A stretch of 64,000 nt of DNA from Phenylobacterium sp. (GCF_004297125.1 NZ_SCVD01000019.1:1-64000), one strand, 5' to 3'; positions 1-9,138 are shown, counted from the first letter of the stretch. Numbers and translations: made by a program. The notes: generated by a model from the letters alone, not told the origin.

Positions 1-1
1 G

Positions 2-301
2 CGCCACTTCAACAAGGTGACGCTGGACGCCTACTCGTCCGACCCGCAACTCAACAACCCGGGTCTGCAGTACGCCACGGACAAGACCCTCGCCTCGCGC
101 GACTACTTCGACCTGACGGCCTCCTGGACGATGCGCGACAACCTCAACTTCCGCGCCGGCGTGAACAACATCTTCGACAAGGATCCGCCGCTCAACGGTT
201 CCTCGAACTGCCCGACCGGGCCCTGCAACGGGAACACCTGGGCCCAGGTCTATGACGCCCTCGGACGCTACCTGTTCATCGGCCTGACCGCCGACTTCTG
301 A
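2..301 (+). CDS. TonB-dependent receptor, C-terminal end (partial)
   Basis: The reading frame is open from the left edge, so only the last 99 codons are present. The segment has the look of the final beta-strands of an outer-membrane TonB-dependent receptor: a GVNNIFDKDPP motif (the usual 'NLFDK(D/E)PP' strand-turn near the C-terminus), a Cys-containing extracellular loop, then a DALGRYLFIGL strand ending in Phe, the standard C-terminal outer-membrane insertion signal. Such receptors import siderophores, vitamin B12 or carbohydrates using TonB energy; the substrate cannot be judged from this piece. The family assignment is from motif memory; the rest of the gene lies outside the window. Confidence 0.85.
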   Translation, partial: RHFNKVTLDAYSSDPQLNNPGLQYATDKTLASRDYFDLTASWTMRDNLNFRAGVNNIFDKDPPLNGSSNCPTGPCNGNTWAQVYDALGRYLFIGLTADF

Positions 302-401
302 TCGGAAGATTGACACCGTCACATTCCGAGAAGAAAAGGCGAAGCCTTCCAGTCCCCGCTGCTCACGCGGCGGGGACGTTCCTTTTTGGAGGGTCCTTAC
401 A

Positions 402-1637
402 GTGGCCGAGCCGACCACCGCCCCCGTTCCCAGCGATCACATCATGGGCGTCTACGCGCGCGCCCCGCTGGCGTTCGAGCGAGGCGAGGGCTCGCGACTG
501 TATACGACCGACGGCGAGGCCTATCTCGACTGCATGGCCGGCATCGCCGTGACGGCGCTGGGCCACAACCACCCCAAGCTGGTGCAGGCGGTGAAGGACC
601 AGGCGGAGAAGCTCTGGCACACCTCCAACATCTTCCGCATTCCGAACCAGGAGAAGCTGGCCAAGCTTCTCACCGACAACACCTTCGCCGACGTGGCCTT
701 TTTCACGAACTCCGGCGCCGAGGCGATCGAGTGCGCGATCAAGACCGCGCGCAAGTACCACTGGGCCAACGGCCAGCCGGAGCGGATCGACATCATCGGC
801 TTCGACGGCTCGTTCCACGGCCGGACGATCGCGACGATCTTCGCGGCGGGCAATCCCAGCTATGTGGAGGGCTTCGGCCCGGCGCTGCCCGGTTTCGTGC
901 AGGCGAAGTTCGGCGACCTCGAGGGCCTGCGCGCCCTGGTCGGCCCGACCACCGCGGCGATCCTGCTGGAACCCGTGCAGGGCGAAGGCGGCGCGCGCTC
1001 CTGGACCGAGACCCAGCTCAAGGCGATCCGCCAGCTCTGCGACGAGACCGGGACGCTGCTGATCTACGACGAGATCCAGTGCGGCCTGGGACGGACCGGT
1101 AAGCTGTTCGCCTACGAGTGGGCCGACGGCGCGGCCGATCCGGACATCATGGCCGTGGCCAAGGCGCTGGGCGGCGGCTTCCCGGTGGGCGCCTGCCTGG
1201 CCACGGCGGAAGCGGCCAGGGGCATGACCCCGGGCTCCCACGGCTCCACCTATGGCGGCAACCCGCTGGCCATGGCGGTCGGCGTGGCCTCGGTCGAGGA
1301 ACTGGTGAAGCCGGAACTGCTGGCCCATGTCCGCGAAGTGGCCGGCTACTTCAACCAGCAGCTCTCGGGCCTGAAGGACCGCTTCCCGGAGGTCGTCCTC
1401 GACATCCGCGGCAAGGGCCTGCTGATCGGGATCAAGCTGGGCACGCCGAACCGCGAGTTCATGCAGATCGCCCGCGACCAGCACCTGCTGATCGCCGGCG
1501 GCGGCGACAACTGCGTGCGCCTGCTGCCGCCGCTGACCCTCAGCCTCGACGAGGCGCGGGAAGCCATGGGCCTGCTGGAAAAGGCCTGCGAAGTCGCGCA
1601 GGCCAAGGCGGCCCAGGAAAAGGCGGGGGCCGCATGA
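402..1637 (+). CDS. argD: acetylornithine aminotransferase
   Basis: Class III PLP-dependent aminotransferase of 411 residues, the normal size. It converts N-acetylglutamate semialdehyde to N2-acetylornithine in arginine biosynthesis (and often succinyl-diaminopimelate in lysine synthesis). Visible landmarks are NSGAEAIE (PLP phosphate contact), [31 protein letters not shown] with the Asp that pairs with the PLP nitrogen, and the Schiff-base lysine in [14 protein letters not shown] (about K254). The start is a GTG preceded by GGAGGG about 7 bases upstream. The stop overlaps the argF start by 4 bases (ATGA), so the two are translationally coupled. The adjacent argF supports arginine biosynthesis over other class III aminotransferases. 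Confidence 0.96.
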   Translation: MAEPTTAPVPSDHIMGVYARAPLAFERGEGSRLYTTDGEAYLDCMAGIAVTALGHNHPKLVQAVKDQAEKLWHTSNIFRIPNQEKLAKLLTDNTFADVAFFTNSGAEAIECAIKTARKYHWANGQPERIDIIGFDGSFHGRTIATIFAAGNPSYVEGFGPALPGFVQAKFGDLEGLRALVGPTTAAILLEPVQGEGGARSWTETQLKAIRQLCDETGTLLIYDEIQCGLGRTGKLFAYEWADGAADPDIMAVAKALGGGFPVGACLATAEAARGMTPGSHGSTYGGNPLAMAVGVASVEELVKPELLAHVREVAGYFNQQLSGLKDRFPEVVLDIRGKGLLIGIKLGTPNREFMQIARDQHLLIAGGGDNCVRLLPPLTLSLDEAREAMGLLEKACEVAQAKAAQEKAGAA

Positions 1638-2569
1638 GCAAGTCCGTCCGCCACTTCCTCGACCTCTGGAAGCTCGAGGGGACCGAGCTCCGGATCATCC
1701 TCGAGGACGCCAAGGCCCGTAAGGCCGCCCGCGCCGGCTGGCCCAAGGGCCGGCCCGACGAGGATCACCCGGCGCGCGGCCGCACCCTGGCGATGATCTT
1801 CGAGAAGAACTCCACCCGGACGCGCTTCTCGTTCGACGCGGCCATGCGCCAGCTGGGCGGCGACGTGATCATCTCCAACGCGGTCGACATGCAGCTCGGC
1901 CGCGGCGAGCCGATCGAGGACACCGCCCGCGTCCTGTCGCGGATGGTCGACGCCATCATGATCCGGTCCAACGTCCACGAGGACGTGGAACGCCTGGCCA
2001 TGTGGTCGTCGGTCCCCGTGATCAACGGCCTGTCGGACAAGAGCCATCCCTGCCAGATCCTGGCCGACCTGATGACCTTCGAGGAGCATCGCGGCAACGT
2101 CCATGGCAAGACGTTCGCCTGGGTCGGCGACGGCAACAACGTCTGCTCGTCGTTCATCCATGCGGCGCCCAAGCTGGGCTTCAAGCTCAACATCGCCACG
2201 CCGGCCATCTTCCACCCGGACATGATGGACCTGGCCCGCGCGGCCGAGCAGCAGGGCCACGTGATGACGACCCACGACCCGGTCGAGGCCGTCCGCGGCG
2301 CCGACTGTGTGATCACCGACACCTGGGTCTCGATGGGCGACACCGACCACGACGAGCGCATCGAGGCGCTGGAGCCCTACCAGGTCGACGCGAAGCTGAT
2401 GGGCGAGGCGGCCAAGGACGCGGTGTTCCTGCACTGCCTGCCCGCCCACCGCGGCGAGGAGGTCACCGACGAGATCATCGACGGTCCGGCCAGCCTGGTC
2501 TGGGACGAGGCGGAAAACCGCATCCACGCCCAGAAGTCGATCCTGGCCTGGTGCTTCGGGAAGATCTGA
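1634..2569 (+). CDS. argF: ornithine carbamoyltransferase
   Basis: 311-residue anabolic ornithine transcarbamylase, forming citrulline from ornithine and carbamoyl phosphate in the cytoplasm. The carbamoyl-phosphate loop STRTRFSF (residues 60-67), the HPCQ motif and the ornithine-binding [11 protein letters not shown] motif near the C-terminus are all intact. The ATG lies inside the argD stop (ATGA), which fixes the start; a longer in-frame reading upstream is only argD in another frame. With argD it forms a two-gene arginine operon; the next gene is on the opposite strand. Confidence 0.96.
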   Translation: MSKSVRHFLDLWKLEGTELRIILEDAKARKAARAGWPKGRPDEDHPARGRTLAMIFEKNSTRTRFSFDAAMRQLGGDVIISNAVDMQLGRGEPIEDTARVLSRMVDAIMIRSNVHEDVERLAMWSSVPVINGLSDKSHPCQILADLMTFEEHRGNVHGKTFAWVGDGNNVCSSFIHAAPKLGFKLNIATPAIFHPDMMDLARAAEQQGHVMTTHDPVEAVRGADCVITDTWVSMGDTDHDERIEALEPYQVDAKLMGEAAKDAVFLHCLPAHRGEEVTDEIIDGPASLVWDEAENRIHAQKSILAWCFGKI

Positions 2570-2621
2570 CGAGCCGCCTCTCCCCGCTCGCGACGTCGGG
2601 GGAGGGAACTCCGCGCCTTAT

Positions 2622-3005
2622 CTACTGCCTGGCCCCCGACCAGCTCACTTCCATGTTGAAGCTCACGTCGAGCTGCTTCTTGCCCCGGTCATAGAGGAAG
2701 ACGCTGTCGCCGCGGGCCTGCTGGATCGTGTTCATCGCTGCGGTCAACGGCACGGTAATGCTGGGCAGGCGCTGGTAGTCCGAGGTGACGCTGACCGTGT
2801 TCGGGCCGGTGCGGGTGACGGTCAGGCTCACGTTGCTGCGGCTGGATCCCTTGGAGTCCGAGATCACGTCGCCGGCGTAGGTCCCGGCCACGGCGTCCGC
2901 CAGGTCGGGCTTGCGTTGCGGCTGCGCCGCGGCCGCGCCGGCCGCCAGCAACGCCATGGCCGCGCCCAGCATCGCCGCACGCCCTCCCGTATCCATCCTG
3001 CCCAC
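2622..3005 (-). CDS. exported protein of unknown function
   Basis: About 127 residues. A GTG at 3005 has GGGAGGAG 7-8 bases upstream and is preferred; an ATG at 2996 is the alternative. Either gives an N-terminal signal peptide (a run of Ala/Leu ending at AAAAAQPQ). The mature part (DLADAVAGTYAGDVISDSKG..., then beta-rich SNVSLTVTRTG and QLDVSFNMEVSWSG) suggests a small secreted or periplasmic beta-structured domain. It runs divergently from hslO and convergently with argF. I do not recognise the family. Confidence 0.7.
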   Translation of the reverse strand: MGRMDTGGRAAMLGAAMALLAAGAAAAQPQRKPDLADAVAGTYAGDVISDSKGSSRSNVSLTVTRTGPNTVSVTSDYQRLPSITVPLTAAMNTIQQARGDSVFLYDRGKKQLDVSFNMEVSWSGARQ

Positions 3006-3133
3006 GATCGGTCTCCTCCCTTGCCCGAGCGAAGGTTGCCGCGACTGCGGTCGCGAGGCCAGCCCTTCTGTTTCAAGCGATAGGACAACTCGTCCCGCTC
3101 GCAACCGGCCCGACGCGCCCTATATTGCGCCCC

Positions 3134-4030
3134 ATGCCTGACACCCAGATTCCCGACGACGTCGTCGGCGCCTTCCAGATCGAGGGCGAGCCCGTCCGAG
3201 GCCGCGTCGCGCGCCTGGGCCCCGCCATCGACCAGATCCTGCTCGGCCACGACTATCCCGAGCCGGTGGCCAACCTGCTGGGCGAGGCCTGCGCGCTGGC
3301 CGCCCTGGTAGGCTCCAACCTGAAGTTCGAGGGCCGGCTGATCGTCGAAGCCCGCGGCGCGGGCCCCGTGCGCTATGTGGTGGCCGACTACGACACCTCG
3401 GGCGGCCTGCGCGGCTATTGCCGGTTCGACGCCGACGAGGTGGCCGCGGCCTCGACCGGCTTCCTGCGGCCGGGCGCCAAGACCCTGCTGGGCGAGGGCG
3501 TCTTCATGATGACCGTCGACCAGGGCAACGAGATGGACCGCTACCAGGGCATGACGTCGATCGAGGGCGAGACCCTGGCGCTCTGCGCCGAGCAGTACTT
3601 CGCCCAGTCCGAACAGACCCCCACGCGCGTGCGCCTGGCCGTGGGGCGCGAGGGCGACATCTGGCGCGCCGGCGGCTTCCTGATCCAGTACATCGCCGGC
3701 GACGATGCGCGCGGCGACACGCTGGAGGCCTGGGTGCGCACCCAGGCGTTCTTCGAGACCATCGGCGAGGACGAACTGCTGGACACCGAGCTGGCGTCCG
3801 AGCGGCTGCTGTTCAGGCTGTTCCACGAGGACGGCGTCCGCGTGTTCGGCTCCAAGCCCCTGCGGGCCTTCTGCCGCTGCAACCAGGAGCGGATCGAGGC
3901 GGTGCTGAAATCCTTCGACCGGGCCGAGCGCGAGGACATGGTCGAGGACGACGGCAAGATCCACGTCACCTGCGAGTACTGCAGCCGCGTCTACGCCATC
4001 GCCCCGGAGACGCTGGAGGCGGCGGCTTGA
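3134..4030 (+). CDS. hslO: Hsp33 redox-regulated chaperone
   Basis: 298-residue Hsp33. It is a holdase switched on by oxidation, which releases zinc from a C-terminal four-cysteine centre. The centre is visible as CRC followed about 30 residues later by CEYC (CxC-X~28-CxxC) in the last 40 residues, and the body (FDADEVAAASTGFLRPGAKTLLG-type region, QSEQTPTR) is typical. An in-frame TTG three codons upstream also exists, but the ATG at 3134 gives the usual N-terminus. The argD-argF-hslO order is common in Alphaproteobacteria. It converges with metZ only 22 bases away. Confidence 0.93.
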   Translation: MPDTQIPDDVVGAFQIEGEPVRGRVARLGPAIDQILLGHDYPEPVANLLGEACALAALVGSNLKFEGRLIVEARGAGPVRYVVADYDTSGGLRGYCRFDADEVAAASTGFLRPGAKTLLGEGVFMMTVDQGNEMDRYQGMTSIEGETLALCAEQYFAQSEQTPTRVRLAVGREGDIWRAGGFLIQYIAGDDARGDTLEAWVRTQAFFETIGEDELLDTELASERLLFRLFHEDGVRVFGSKPLRAFCRCNQERIEAVLKSFDRAEREDMVEDDGKIHVTCEYCSRVYAIAPETLEAAA

Positions 4031-4052
4031 AACAACCGATGACGAGGCTTTT

Positions 4053-5237
4053 TTAGGCCGCGTCCAGCGCCCGGCTGACGTCGCGCACCAGGTCGCCCGG
4101 GCCTTCCAGCCCGACGCTCATCCGCACCCAGCCTTCGGTCAGGCCGATCTCCAGCCGTTCGGCCTCGGGCATCGAGCGGTGGGTGGTGGTGCAGGGGTGC
4201 GTGGCCATGGACTTGGCGTCGCCCAGGTTGTTCGAGATGTCGACGATCTCGAGGGCGTCCAGGAACCGCCAGGCCGCCGCCCGGTCGCCCAGGTCGAAGG
4301 CCACGACGTTGCCGCCTCCGGTCATCTGGTTGGCGATGATCGCCGCCTGCGGATGGTCGGCCCGGCCGGGATAGATCGTCCGCTTGACCTTCGAGTGAGC
4401 GGCGATGGCGTCGGCCACCTTGCCGGCGTTCGAGGTCTGCTGCCGCACCCGCAGGTCCAGGGTCTCCAGACCCTTCAGCAGCACCCAGGCGTTGAACGGC
4501 GACAGCGCCGGGCCGGTGTGGCGGTGCATGTCCTTGTAGGCCTCGGTCATCAGCTCCGCGGCGCCCAGGATCGCCCCGCCCAGCACCCGGCCCTGGCCGT
4601 CGATGTGCTTGGTGGCCGAATAGACGACGATGTCGGCGCCCAGGGCCAAGGGCTTCTGGAAGATCGGGGTGGCGAAGACGTTGTCCACCACCAGCTTGGC
4701 GCCGGCCGCGTGCGCGATCTCGGCCACCGCCCCGATGGCGGTCACCTCCAGCAGCGGGTTGGCCGGGCTCTCGACCAGGAACGCCTTGGTGTTGGGCCGG
4801 ACCGCGTTCTTCCACGCCTCCAGGTCGGTGGCGTCGACGTACGTGGTCTCCACCCCGAACCGCGGCATCCATTCGGATAGAATCCAGCGGCAGGAGCCGA
4901 ACAGCGCGCGGCCCGCCACGATGTGGTCGCCAGCGCGGACCAGGCCCATCAGGGCGAGCTGGACGGCCGCCATGCCCGAGGCGGTGGCCTTGCAGGCCTC
5001 GGCGCCTTCCAGCAGCGCCAGCCGGTCCTCGAACATCTGCGTCGTGGGGTTGCCGAAGCGCTGGTAGATGAACCCCGGCGCATTTCCCGCGAACCGCTCG
5101 TCGGCCGACTGGGCGCTGTCGTAGGCGAAGCTCTGGGTCAGGAAGAGGGCTTCCGAGATCTCGCCGTGCTCGGTGCGCATGAGGCCGCCGCGCACCGCTC
5201 GGGTCTCGATTTCCCAGTCGCGCGGATCTTCCGCCAT
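4053..5237 (-). CDS. metZ: O-succinylhomoserine sulfhydrylase
   Basis: 394-residue Cys/Met-metabolism PLP enzyme. It makes homocysteine from O-succinylhomoserine and sulfide. Features seen: YQRFGNPTT, ASGMAAVQLALM, VDNVFATP and the PLP-lysine motif YSATKHIDGQGR with VLGGAILG after it. The ATG at 5237 has GGAGG five bases upstream and is preferred to an ATG four codons earlier that would sit on the ribosome site. Paralogues in this family (metB, metY, metC) are hard to separate by eye; the VDNVFATPIFQKPL and HIDGQGRVLGG signatures fit MetZ best. Confidence 0.85.
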   Translation of the reverse strand: MAEDPRDWEIETRAVRGGLMRTEHGEISEALFLTQSFAYDSAQSADERFAGNAPGFIYQRFGNPTTQMFEDRLALLEGAEACKATASGMAAVQLALMGLVRAGDHIVAGRALFGSCRWILSEWMPRFGVETTYVDATDLEAWKNAVRPNTKAFLVESPANPLLEVTAIGAVAEIAHAAGAKLVVDNVFATPIFQKPLALGADIVVYSATKHIDGQGRVLGGAILGAAELMTEAYKDMHRHTGPALSPFNAWVLLKGLETLDLRVRQQTSNAGKVADAIAAHSKVKRTIYPGRADHPQAAIIANQMTGGGNVVAFDLGDRAAAWRFLDALEIVDISNNLGDAKSMATHPCTTTHRSMPEAERLEIGLTEGWVRMSVGLEGPGDLVRDVSRALDAA

Positions 5238-5376
5238 CGTGGCCTCCATAAGAACAGGACGCCGCTTGAACGCCGGGCTCCCCGGTCCGTCAAGGTCCGC
5301 ATTCCTCTAAGCGGCGCCAATTCCTCTCGGCTCAAGCCTTGCCACGCCGCTCTTCTGCGGTAAGGGTTCGCGGCCC

Positions 5377-6396
5377 ATGAGCGAGTTCAGCACTCCGGGC
5401 ATCCTGCCCTGCCAGTCCATCGAAGCCCTGATCGCGGGCGGCGCCATCGCATCGGCGACGCCGTTCGACGACGACCAGGTCCAGCCTGCGAGCCTGGACC
5501 TGCGCCTGGCGGGCAAGGCCTGGCGGGTGCGTGCGTCGTTCCTGCCCCGCAGCGGCACCGTCCGCGACCGCATCCGCGAGGTCGCCATGCACGAGCTGGA
5601 TCTCACAAAGGGCGCGGTGCTGGAGCGCGGCTGCGTCTACATCGCCGAGCTGCAGGAGCGGCTGAAGCTGCCCAAGGGCGTCTCGGCCCGGGCCAATCCG
5701 AAGAGCTCCACCGGCCGCGTCGACGTTTTCGTGCGCCTGCTCAGCGACTTCGGCGACCAGTTCGACGACGTGAACGAGGGCTACGAAGGCCCGATCTACA
5801 TGGAGATCGCGCCCCAGACCTTCTCGGTGCTGGTCCGCTCCGGCACGCGCCTCAACCAGCTGCGGCTCAAGGCCGGGACGCCCCAGCGGCTGCGCACGGA
5901 AAGCGTGGGCGTCGACCTGACGGGCGACATCGCGGGTTTCCGCGGCCGCCGCCACGCCGGCGTCGTCGACCTGGACCACGAGGACGGCCACGACCCGCGC
6001 GACTTCTGGGAGCCGCTGATCCCGCGCAACGGCCAGCTGCTGCTGGACCCGGGCGAGTTCTACATCCTGGCCTCGAAGCAGGCGGTGGAGATCCCGGTGA
6101 TGGAAGCCGCCGAGATGACCCCCATCGATCCGTCGGTCGGCGAATTCCGGGTCCACTACGCCGGCTTCTTCGATCCCGGCTTCGGCACCGACGAAGCCCA
6201 CGGCAAAGGGTCCAAGGGCGTTCTGGAGGTGCGCAGCCACGAAACGCCCTTCATCCTGGAAGACGGGCAGACGGTGGCCAGGCTTGTCTACGAACCGCTC
6301 ACCGAGCGGCCGACGCGGCTCTATGGCGACTTGGGGTCGCATTACCAGCGCCAGGGCCTCAAGTTATCCAAGCATTTCCGAGTTTGGGGGGAATGA
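5377..6396 (+). CDS. dcd: dCTP deaminase, long two-domain form
   Basis: 339 residues, roughly twice the length of Escherichia coli Dcd. It resembles the long 2'-deoxycytidine 5'-triphosphate deaminases of Alphaproteobacteria, made of two dUTPase-fold halves. The N-terminal half shows QPASLDLRLAG and ANPKSSTGRVDVFVRLL; the C-terminal half shows YILASKQAVEIP, HYAGFFDPGFG and HETPFILEDGQTVARLVYE, matching the dCTP-deaminase signature. The enzyme deaminates dCTP to dUTP for dTTP synthesis. It is divergent from metZ and followed by a TraB-family gene on the same strand. Confidence 0.85.
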   Translation: MSEFSTPGILPCQSIEALIAGGAIASATPFDDDQVQPASLDLRLAGKAWRVRASFLPRSGTVRDRIREVAMHELDLTKGAVLERGCVYIAELQERLKLPKGVSARANPKSSTGRVDVFVRLLSDFGDQFDDVNEGYEGPIYMEIAPQTFSVLVRSGTRLNQLRLKAGTPQRLRTESVGVDLTGDIAGFRGRRHAGVVDLDHEDGHDPRDFWEPLIPRNGQLLLDPGEFYILASKQAVEIPVMEAAEMTPIDPSVGEFRVHYAGFFDPGFGTDEAHGKGSKGVLEVRSHETPFILEDGQTVARLVYEPLTERPTRLYGDLGSHYQRQGLKLSKHFRVWGE

Positions 6397-6441
6397 TGCC
6401 TGGCGCCTGAGGGAGGGCGCCTCGCAGTCGGGGAAAACGCC

Positions 6442-7317
6442 GTGGCTTGGATGCGCAGGCTCGCCGGAGCGGCGGGCGCGATCCTCATCGGATGGTTGGG
6501 CGCGGCCGGGACGGCCGCCGCCGCACCGGCCATGTGGCGGGTCTCCGACGGCGACAGCGACGTCTATCTCTTCGGCACCCTGCACGCGCTGAAGCCCAGC
6601 CTGAAATGGCGCACGCCGCTCTACGACGAGGTGCTGGCCCGCGCCGGCACGGTCTGGTTCGAAGCCGACATGCAGTCGGGGGACCCGGACACCATCCGCC
6701 TGCTGGTCCAGCGCTATGGCTCCGACGCCGACCGGCCGCTCAGCCGCAAGCTGGCGCCGTCCGACCTGGGCGCACTGGCGCGCCAGACCGACCTCAGCCG
6801 CGTCGACCACCTGCGGCCCTGGGCGGCGGCCCTGATGCTGTCCATGCGTCCGATGCTGGCCCGCGGCGCCTCGGTGGAGAAGGGGGCCGACGCCACCATC
6901 ACCCGGGTCGCCCGCGCCGACGCCAAGCGCATCCGCGCCTTCGAGACCCTGGAGGACCAGGCCCGGATGTTCGCGAGCCTGCCCGAGGCCTCGGAGGTCC
7001 GCTACCTGACCGACGTGGTGCGCGACCGCAGCCGCGGCCCGCGCCTGCGCCTGCCGTTCCAGCCCGCGACGCTGGAAGCCGCCTGGCTGGCCGGGAACCT
7101 GGACCCCGGCTACCTCGCTGAGATGCAGGCCGAGAACCCGGCCATGTACGACGCCTTCCTGCGCCGCCGAAACCAGGCCTGGGCCGACAAACTCGCCGCC
7201 GGGATGGCAGGCTCGGGCATCGAGCTGGTCAATGTCGGCGCCCTGCACATGGTCGGCCCGGATGGTCTCCCGGCGCTGCTCGCGGTCCGCGGCTTCAAGG
7301 TCGTGCGGATCCAGTAG
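6442..7317 (+). CDS. TraB/GumN family protein, exported
   Basis: 291 residues starting at a GTG with GGGGAA about 7 bases upstream; an ATG three codons later is possible. An N-terminal signal peptide (GAAGAILIGWLGAAGTAAAAP) is followed by VYLFGTLHALKPSLKWRTP, the TraB/GumN family signature, and a C-terminal NVGALHMVGPDGLPALL motif carrying the second conserved histidine. The family (related to TIKI-type metalloproteases) is periplasmic or secreted in bacteria, with poorly known roles. It converges with the FG-GAP-like gene downstream. Confidence 0.8.
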   Translation: MAWMRRLAGAAGAILIGWLGAAGTAAAAPAMWRVSDGDSDVYLFGTLHALKPSLKWRTPLYDEVLARAGTVWFEADMQSGDPDTIRLLVQRYGSDADRPLSRKLAPSDLGALARQTDLSRVDHLRPWAAALMLSMRPMLARGASVEKGADATITRVARADAKRIRAFETLEDQARMFASLPEASEVRYLTDVVRDRSRGPRLRLPFQPATLEAAWLAGNLDPGYLAEMQAENPAMYDAFLRRRNQAWADKLAAGMAGSGIELVNVGALHMVGPDGLPALLAVRGFKVVRIQ

Positions 7318-7324
7318 TCGTGGC

Positions 7325-8239
7325 TCAGCGCCGCCCCGCGCAGGCGCCGGGCTGTTCGGCCTTCCACCGGACGATGGCGTAGTCCGAACCGTTCCAGCGC
7401 AGCACCGGGAAGCAGAAGCCCGGTCCGCCGTTGACGATGTCGGGCCAGCCGCCGATGCCGCGGGTGGTCTGGAAGTCAGGGATGCCGTGGCTCTGATACA
7501 GCTTCCGCCAGGCCCCCGAGGCCTCCTTGGTCACCAGAGTGTAGCCCTGGCCGGTGTTGCCGAAGCACTCCAGGCCGAAGTCGTTGATCACCGCGTCGGG
7601 CCGGCCGTCCCCGTTCAGGTCGCGGATCTCCACCTCGACTTCCTGGCGTGGATCGCAGGCCAGGTACTTGCCGCGCGTGGGCTTGAAGCCGCCCGCCCGC
7701 AGCGCCGCGGCCCTGTCGGCAGCGCCCCCGGCGGGTGGCGCGGGCGTGGTCGCCGCCGCGGGGGGACGCGCGCCACCTTCGCCGGGACAGGCCTTCAGCG
7801 ACAGGTAGCCCTGGGCGCCCTGGTAGGTCCACGTCCGCTGGCAGCCCGGTCCTTCCAGGCTGTAGTCGCGCCAGCCGTTGGTGCGGGTCTCCAGCAGCCT
7901 GATGCGGCCCACGCCCCCGCCGACGAGGGTCCAGTTGAACGGACCCTGTTTCCGGATCACCCAGAACTGCTGCCCGGCCGGGCCGTAGCAGCCGGGATCG
8001 ACGTCGGTGATCACGGCCTCAGGGCGGCCGTCGCCATTCATGTCCACGGCGCTGGGGCGTGGCTGCGCCGGCCGGCCGCAGCCGTTCAGGATCTGATTGC
8101 CCTGGATGCGGAAGCCCGCCGCATTGATCATGGCCGCCGCCTCGCGCGCCCGTTCGGCGGGCGTCTGCTGGGCCTGGGCTGTCCCGCCGGCTCCGAGGAA
8201 GAGGCCGGCGACGAAAACGCTGCGCCACCCCCACGCCAT
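7325..8239 (-). CDS. exported protein with two FG-GAP/VCBS-like calcium motifs
   Basis: 304 residues, beginning with a signal peptide ending AQAQQ. Two diverged copies of one module are visible: NGDGRPEAVITD followed by CYG in the first half and NGDGRPDAVINDFG followed by CFG in the second. The DxNGDGxxD pattern is the calcium loop of FG-GAP/VCBS repeats. Between them is a Pro/Ala-rich linker (ARPPAAATTPAPPAGG). Conserved cysteines flank each module, suggesting disulfides. Its ATG lies 5 bases after the stop of the HD-domain gene, so the two are probably one transcript. Function unknown; extracytoplasmic location is inferred. Confidence 0.75.
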   Translation of the reverse strand: MAWGWRSVFVAGLFLGAGGTAQAQQTPAERAREAAAMINAAGFRIQGNQILNGCGRPAQPRPSAVDMNGDGRPEAVITDVDPGCYGPAGQQFWVIRKQGPFNWTLVGGGVGRIRLLETRTNGWRDYSLEGPGCQRTWTYQGAQGYLSLKACPGEGGARPPAAATTPAPPAGGAADRAAALRAGGFKPTRGKYLACDPRQEVEVEIRDLNGDGRPDAVINDFGLECFGNTGQGYTLVTKEASGAWRKLYQSHGIPDFQTTRGIGGWPDIVNGGPGFCFPVLRWNGSDYAIVRWKAEQPGACAGRR

Positions 8240-8244
8240 GGCGC

Positions 8245-8838
8245 TCAGGCCGCCTGGGGCTTGCGGTAGATCGACTGCCGGGGCGTCGCCATCACCCGGC
8301 GCATCATGGGCGTGAAGGCCTCCAGCGGCATGGTGTCGTAGGCCGGGTCGAACGAGTTCTGGTCGTAGAGGTGGCAGAACTGCGCCGTGTATTCGAACCA
8401 CGGGTGGCCGCGCCATTCCTCCCGCATGTCGCGGTCCAGGCCCAGGTGGTGGAAGAAGTAGTAGCCCTGGAAGATGCCGTGCTTCTCCAGCATCCAGTGG
8501 TTCCGCTCCGAGACGTACGGCTTCAGGATCGCGGCCCCCAGCTCGGCGTGGCTGGCCGGCAGCAGGATGTCGCCGATGTCGTGCAGCAGGGCGCAGACGA
8601 CATATTCCTCGTCCTGGCCGGCCCGGTGCGCCCGGGTCGCGGTCTGCAGCGAATGCTCCAGCCGATCGACGTTGAACCCGCCATAGTCGCCGCCCAGCAG
8701 CTTCAGGTGCGACAGGATCCTGTCCACGTGCTCGCCCTGGTGCGCCATGCCGGTTCGCACGATGGCGGCCCAGTCGGCCTGGGTGCCCTCGGTCATCGCG
8801 GTGAACGTCGCCCGGTCCCCGGTCGCGCCGTCGGCCAT
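8245..8838 (-). CDS. HD-domain phosphohydrolase (PhnZ/COG4341-like)
   Basis: 197 residues from an ATG with GGAGA 7 bases upstream. Metal ligands of an HD domain are visible in order: LEHSLQTATRAHRAG, then VVCALLHDIGD, then PASHAELGAAIL, and a later HPWFEYTAQFCHLYDQNSFDP segment. The pattern resembles PhnZ-like and COG4341 proteins, some of which are mixed-valent diiron oxygenases rather than phosphohydrolases. No phosphonate genes are adjacent, so the substrate is open. It is co-directional with the downstream FG-GAP-like gene. Confidence 0.75.
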   Translation of the reverse strand: MADGATGDRATFTAMTEGTQADWAAIVRTGMAHQGEHVDRILSHLKLLGGDYGGFNVDRLEHSLQTATRAHRAGQDEEYVVCALLHDIGDILLPASHAELGAAILKPYVSERNHWMLEKHGIFQGYYFFHHLGLDRDMREEWRGHPWFEYTAQFCHLYDQNSFDPAYDTMPLEAFTPMMRRVMATPRQSIYRKPQAA

Positions 8839-8945
8839 CGTCAACTCTCCACCTATCGCGTTCGCCCAAATGGTGCGGCCCTGCGAGGCCGAGGTCAATT
8901 CAAAGCCTTGGCCCGCGCGCCCGCCCCCGCTATGAAGCGCCCGCT

Positions 8946-9020
8946 GCGGCCGTAGTTCAGAGGTAGAACGTCAGCTTCCCAAGCTGAATGTCGGGGGTTC
9001 GATTCCCCCCGGCCGCTCCA
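8946..9020 (+). tRNA. tRNA-Gly (anticodon CCC), CCA encoded
   Basis: Cloverleaf read by eye: acceptor GCGGCCG pairs with CGGCCGC (9010-9016); D-arm region GTAGTTCAGAGGTAGAAC; anticodon stem TCAGC/GCTGA enclosing the loop TTCCCAA with anticodon CCC; T-arm with GGTTCGATTCC; discriminator T followed by encoded CCA at 9018-9020. The gene is intact. The Tn7-like element begins 14 bases after its last base, so this tRNA is the likely recognition site for insertion. Confidence 0.95.
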
Positions 9021-9029
9021 AAAAATCCC

Positions 9030-9034
9030 CACCT
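9030..9034. repeat. 5-bp target-site duplication, left copy
   Basis: CACCT immediately before the left terminal repeat of the element. The identical pentamer follows the right terminal repeat at 38350-38354. A 5-bp duplication is what Tn7-family transposases generate. Confidence 0.92.
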
Positions 9035-9046
9035 TGTCGGCTTCGA
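9035..9046 (+). repeat. left terminal inverted repeat of the Tn7-like element
   Basis: TGTCGGCTTCGA, the exact reverse complement of 38338-38349. Position 20-25 of the end (CGATTC) is also shared with the right end. Confidence 0.93.
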
Positions 9047-9079
9047 CCGCATGCGATTCAAATTCGACCAAAGCGATTC
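9042..9079 (+). promoter_or_regulatory. two tandem putative TnsB-binding sites, left end
   Basis: Two near-identical direct copies: TTCGACC-GCATG-CGATTC at 9042-9059 and TTCGACC-AAAG-CGATTC at 9063-9079. Arrays of such repeats inside both ends are the normal transposase-binding arrangement in Tn7-family elements. The first copy overlaps the terminal repeat. Related inverted copies occur near the right end. Confidence 0.7.
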
Positions 9080-9138
9080 TGCGGCGCGAATTTTATCTTG
9101 GAAACACAACGTGATAGATGGCGCGGTGTCCGCGGCGT

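Noticed and set aside
363..1484. Long minus-strand frame opposite argD
   Set aside because: Antisense shadow of a strongly conserved gene.
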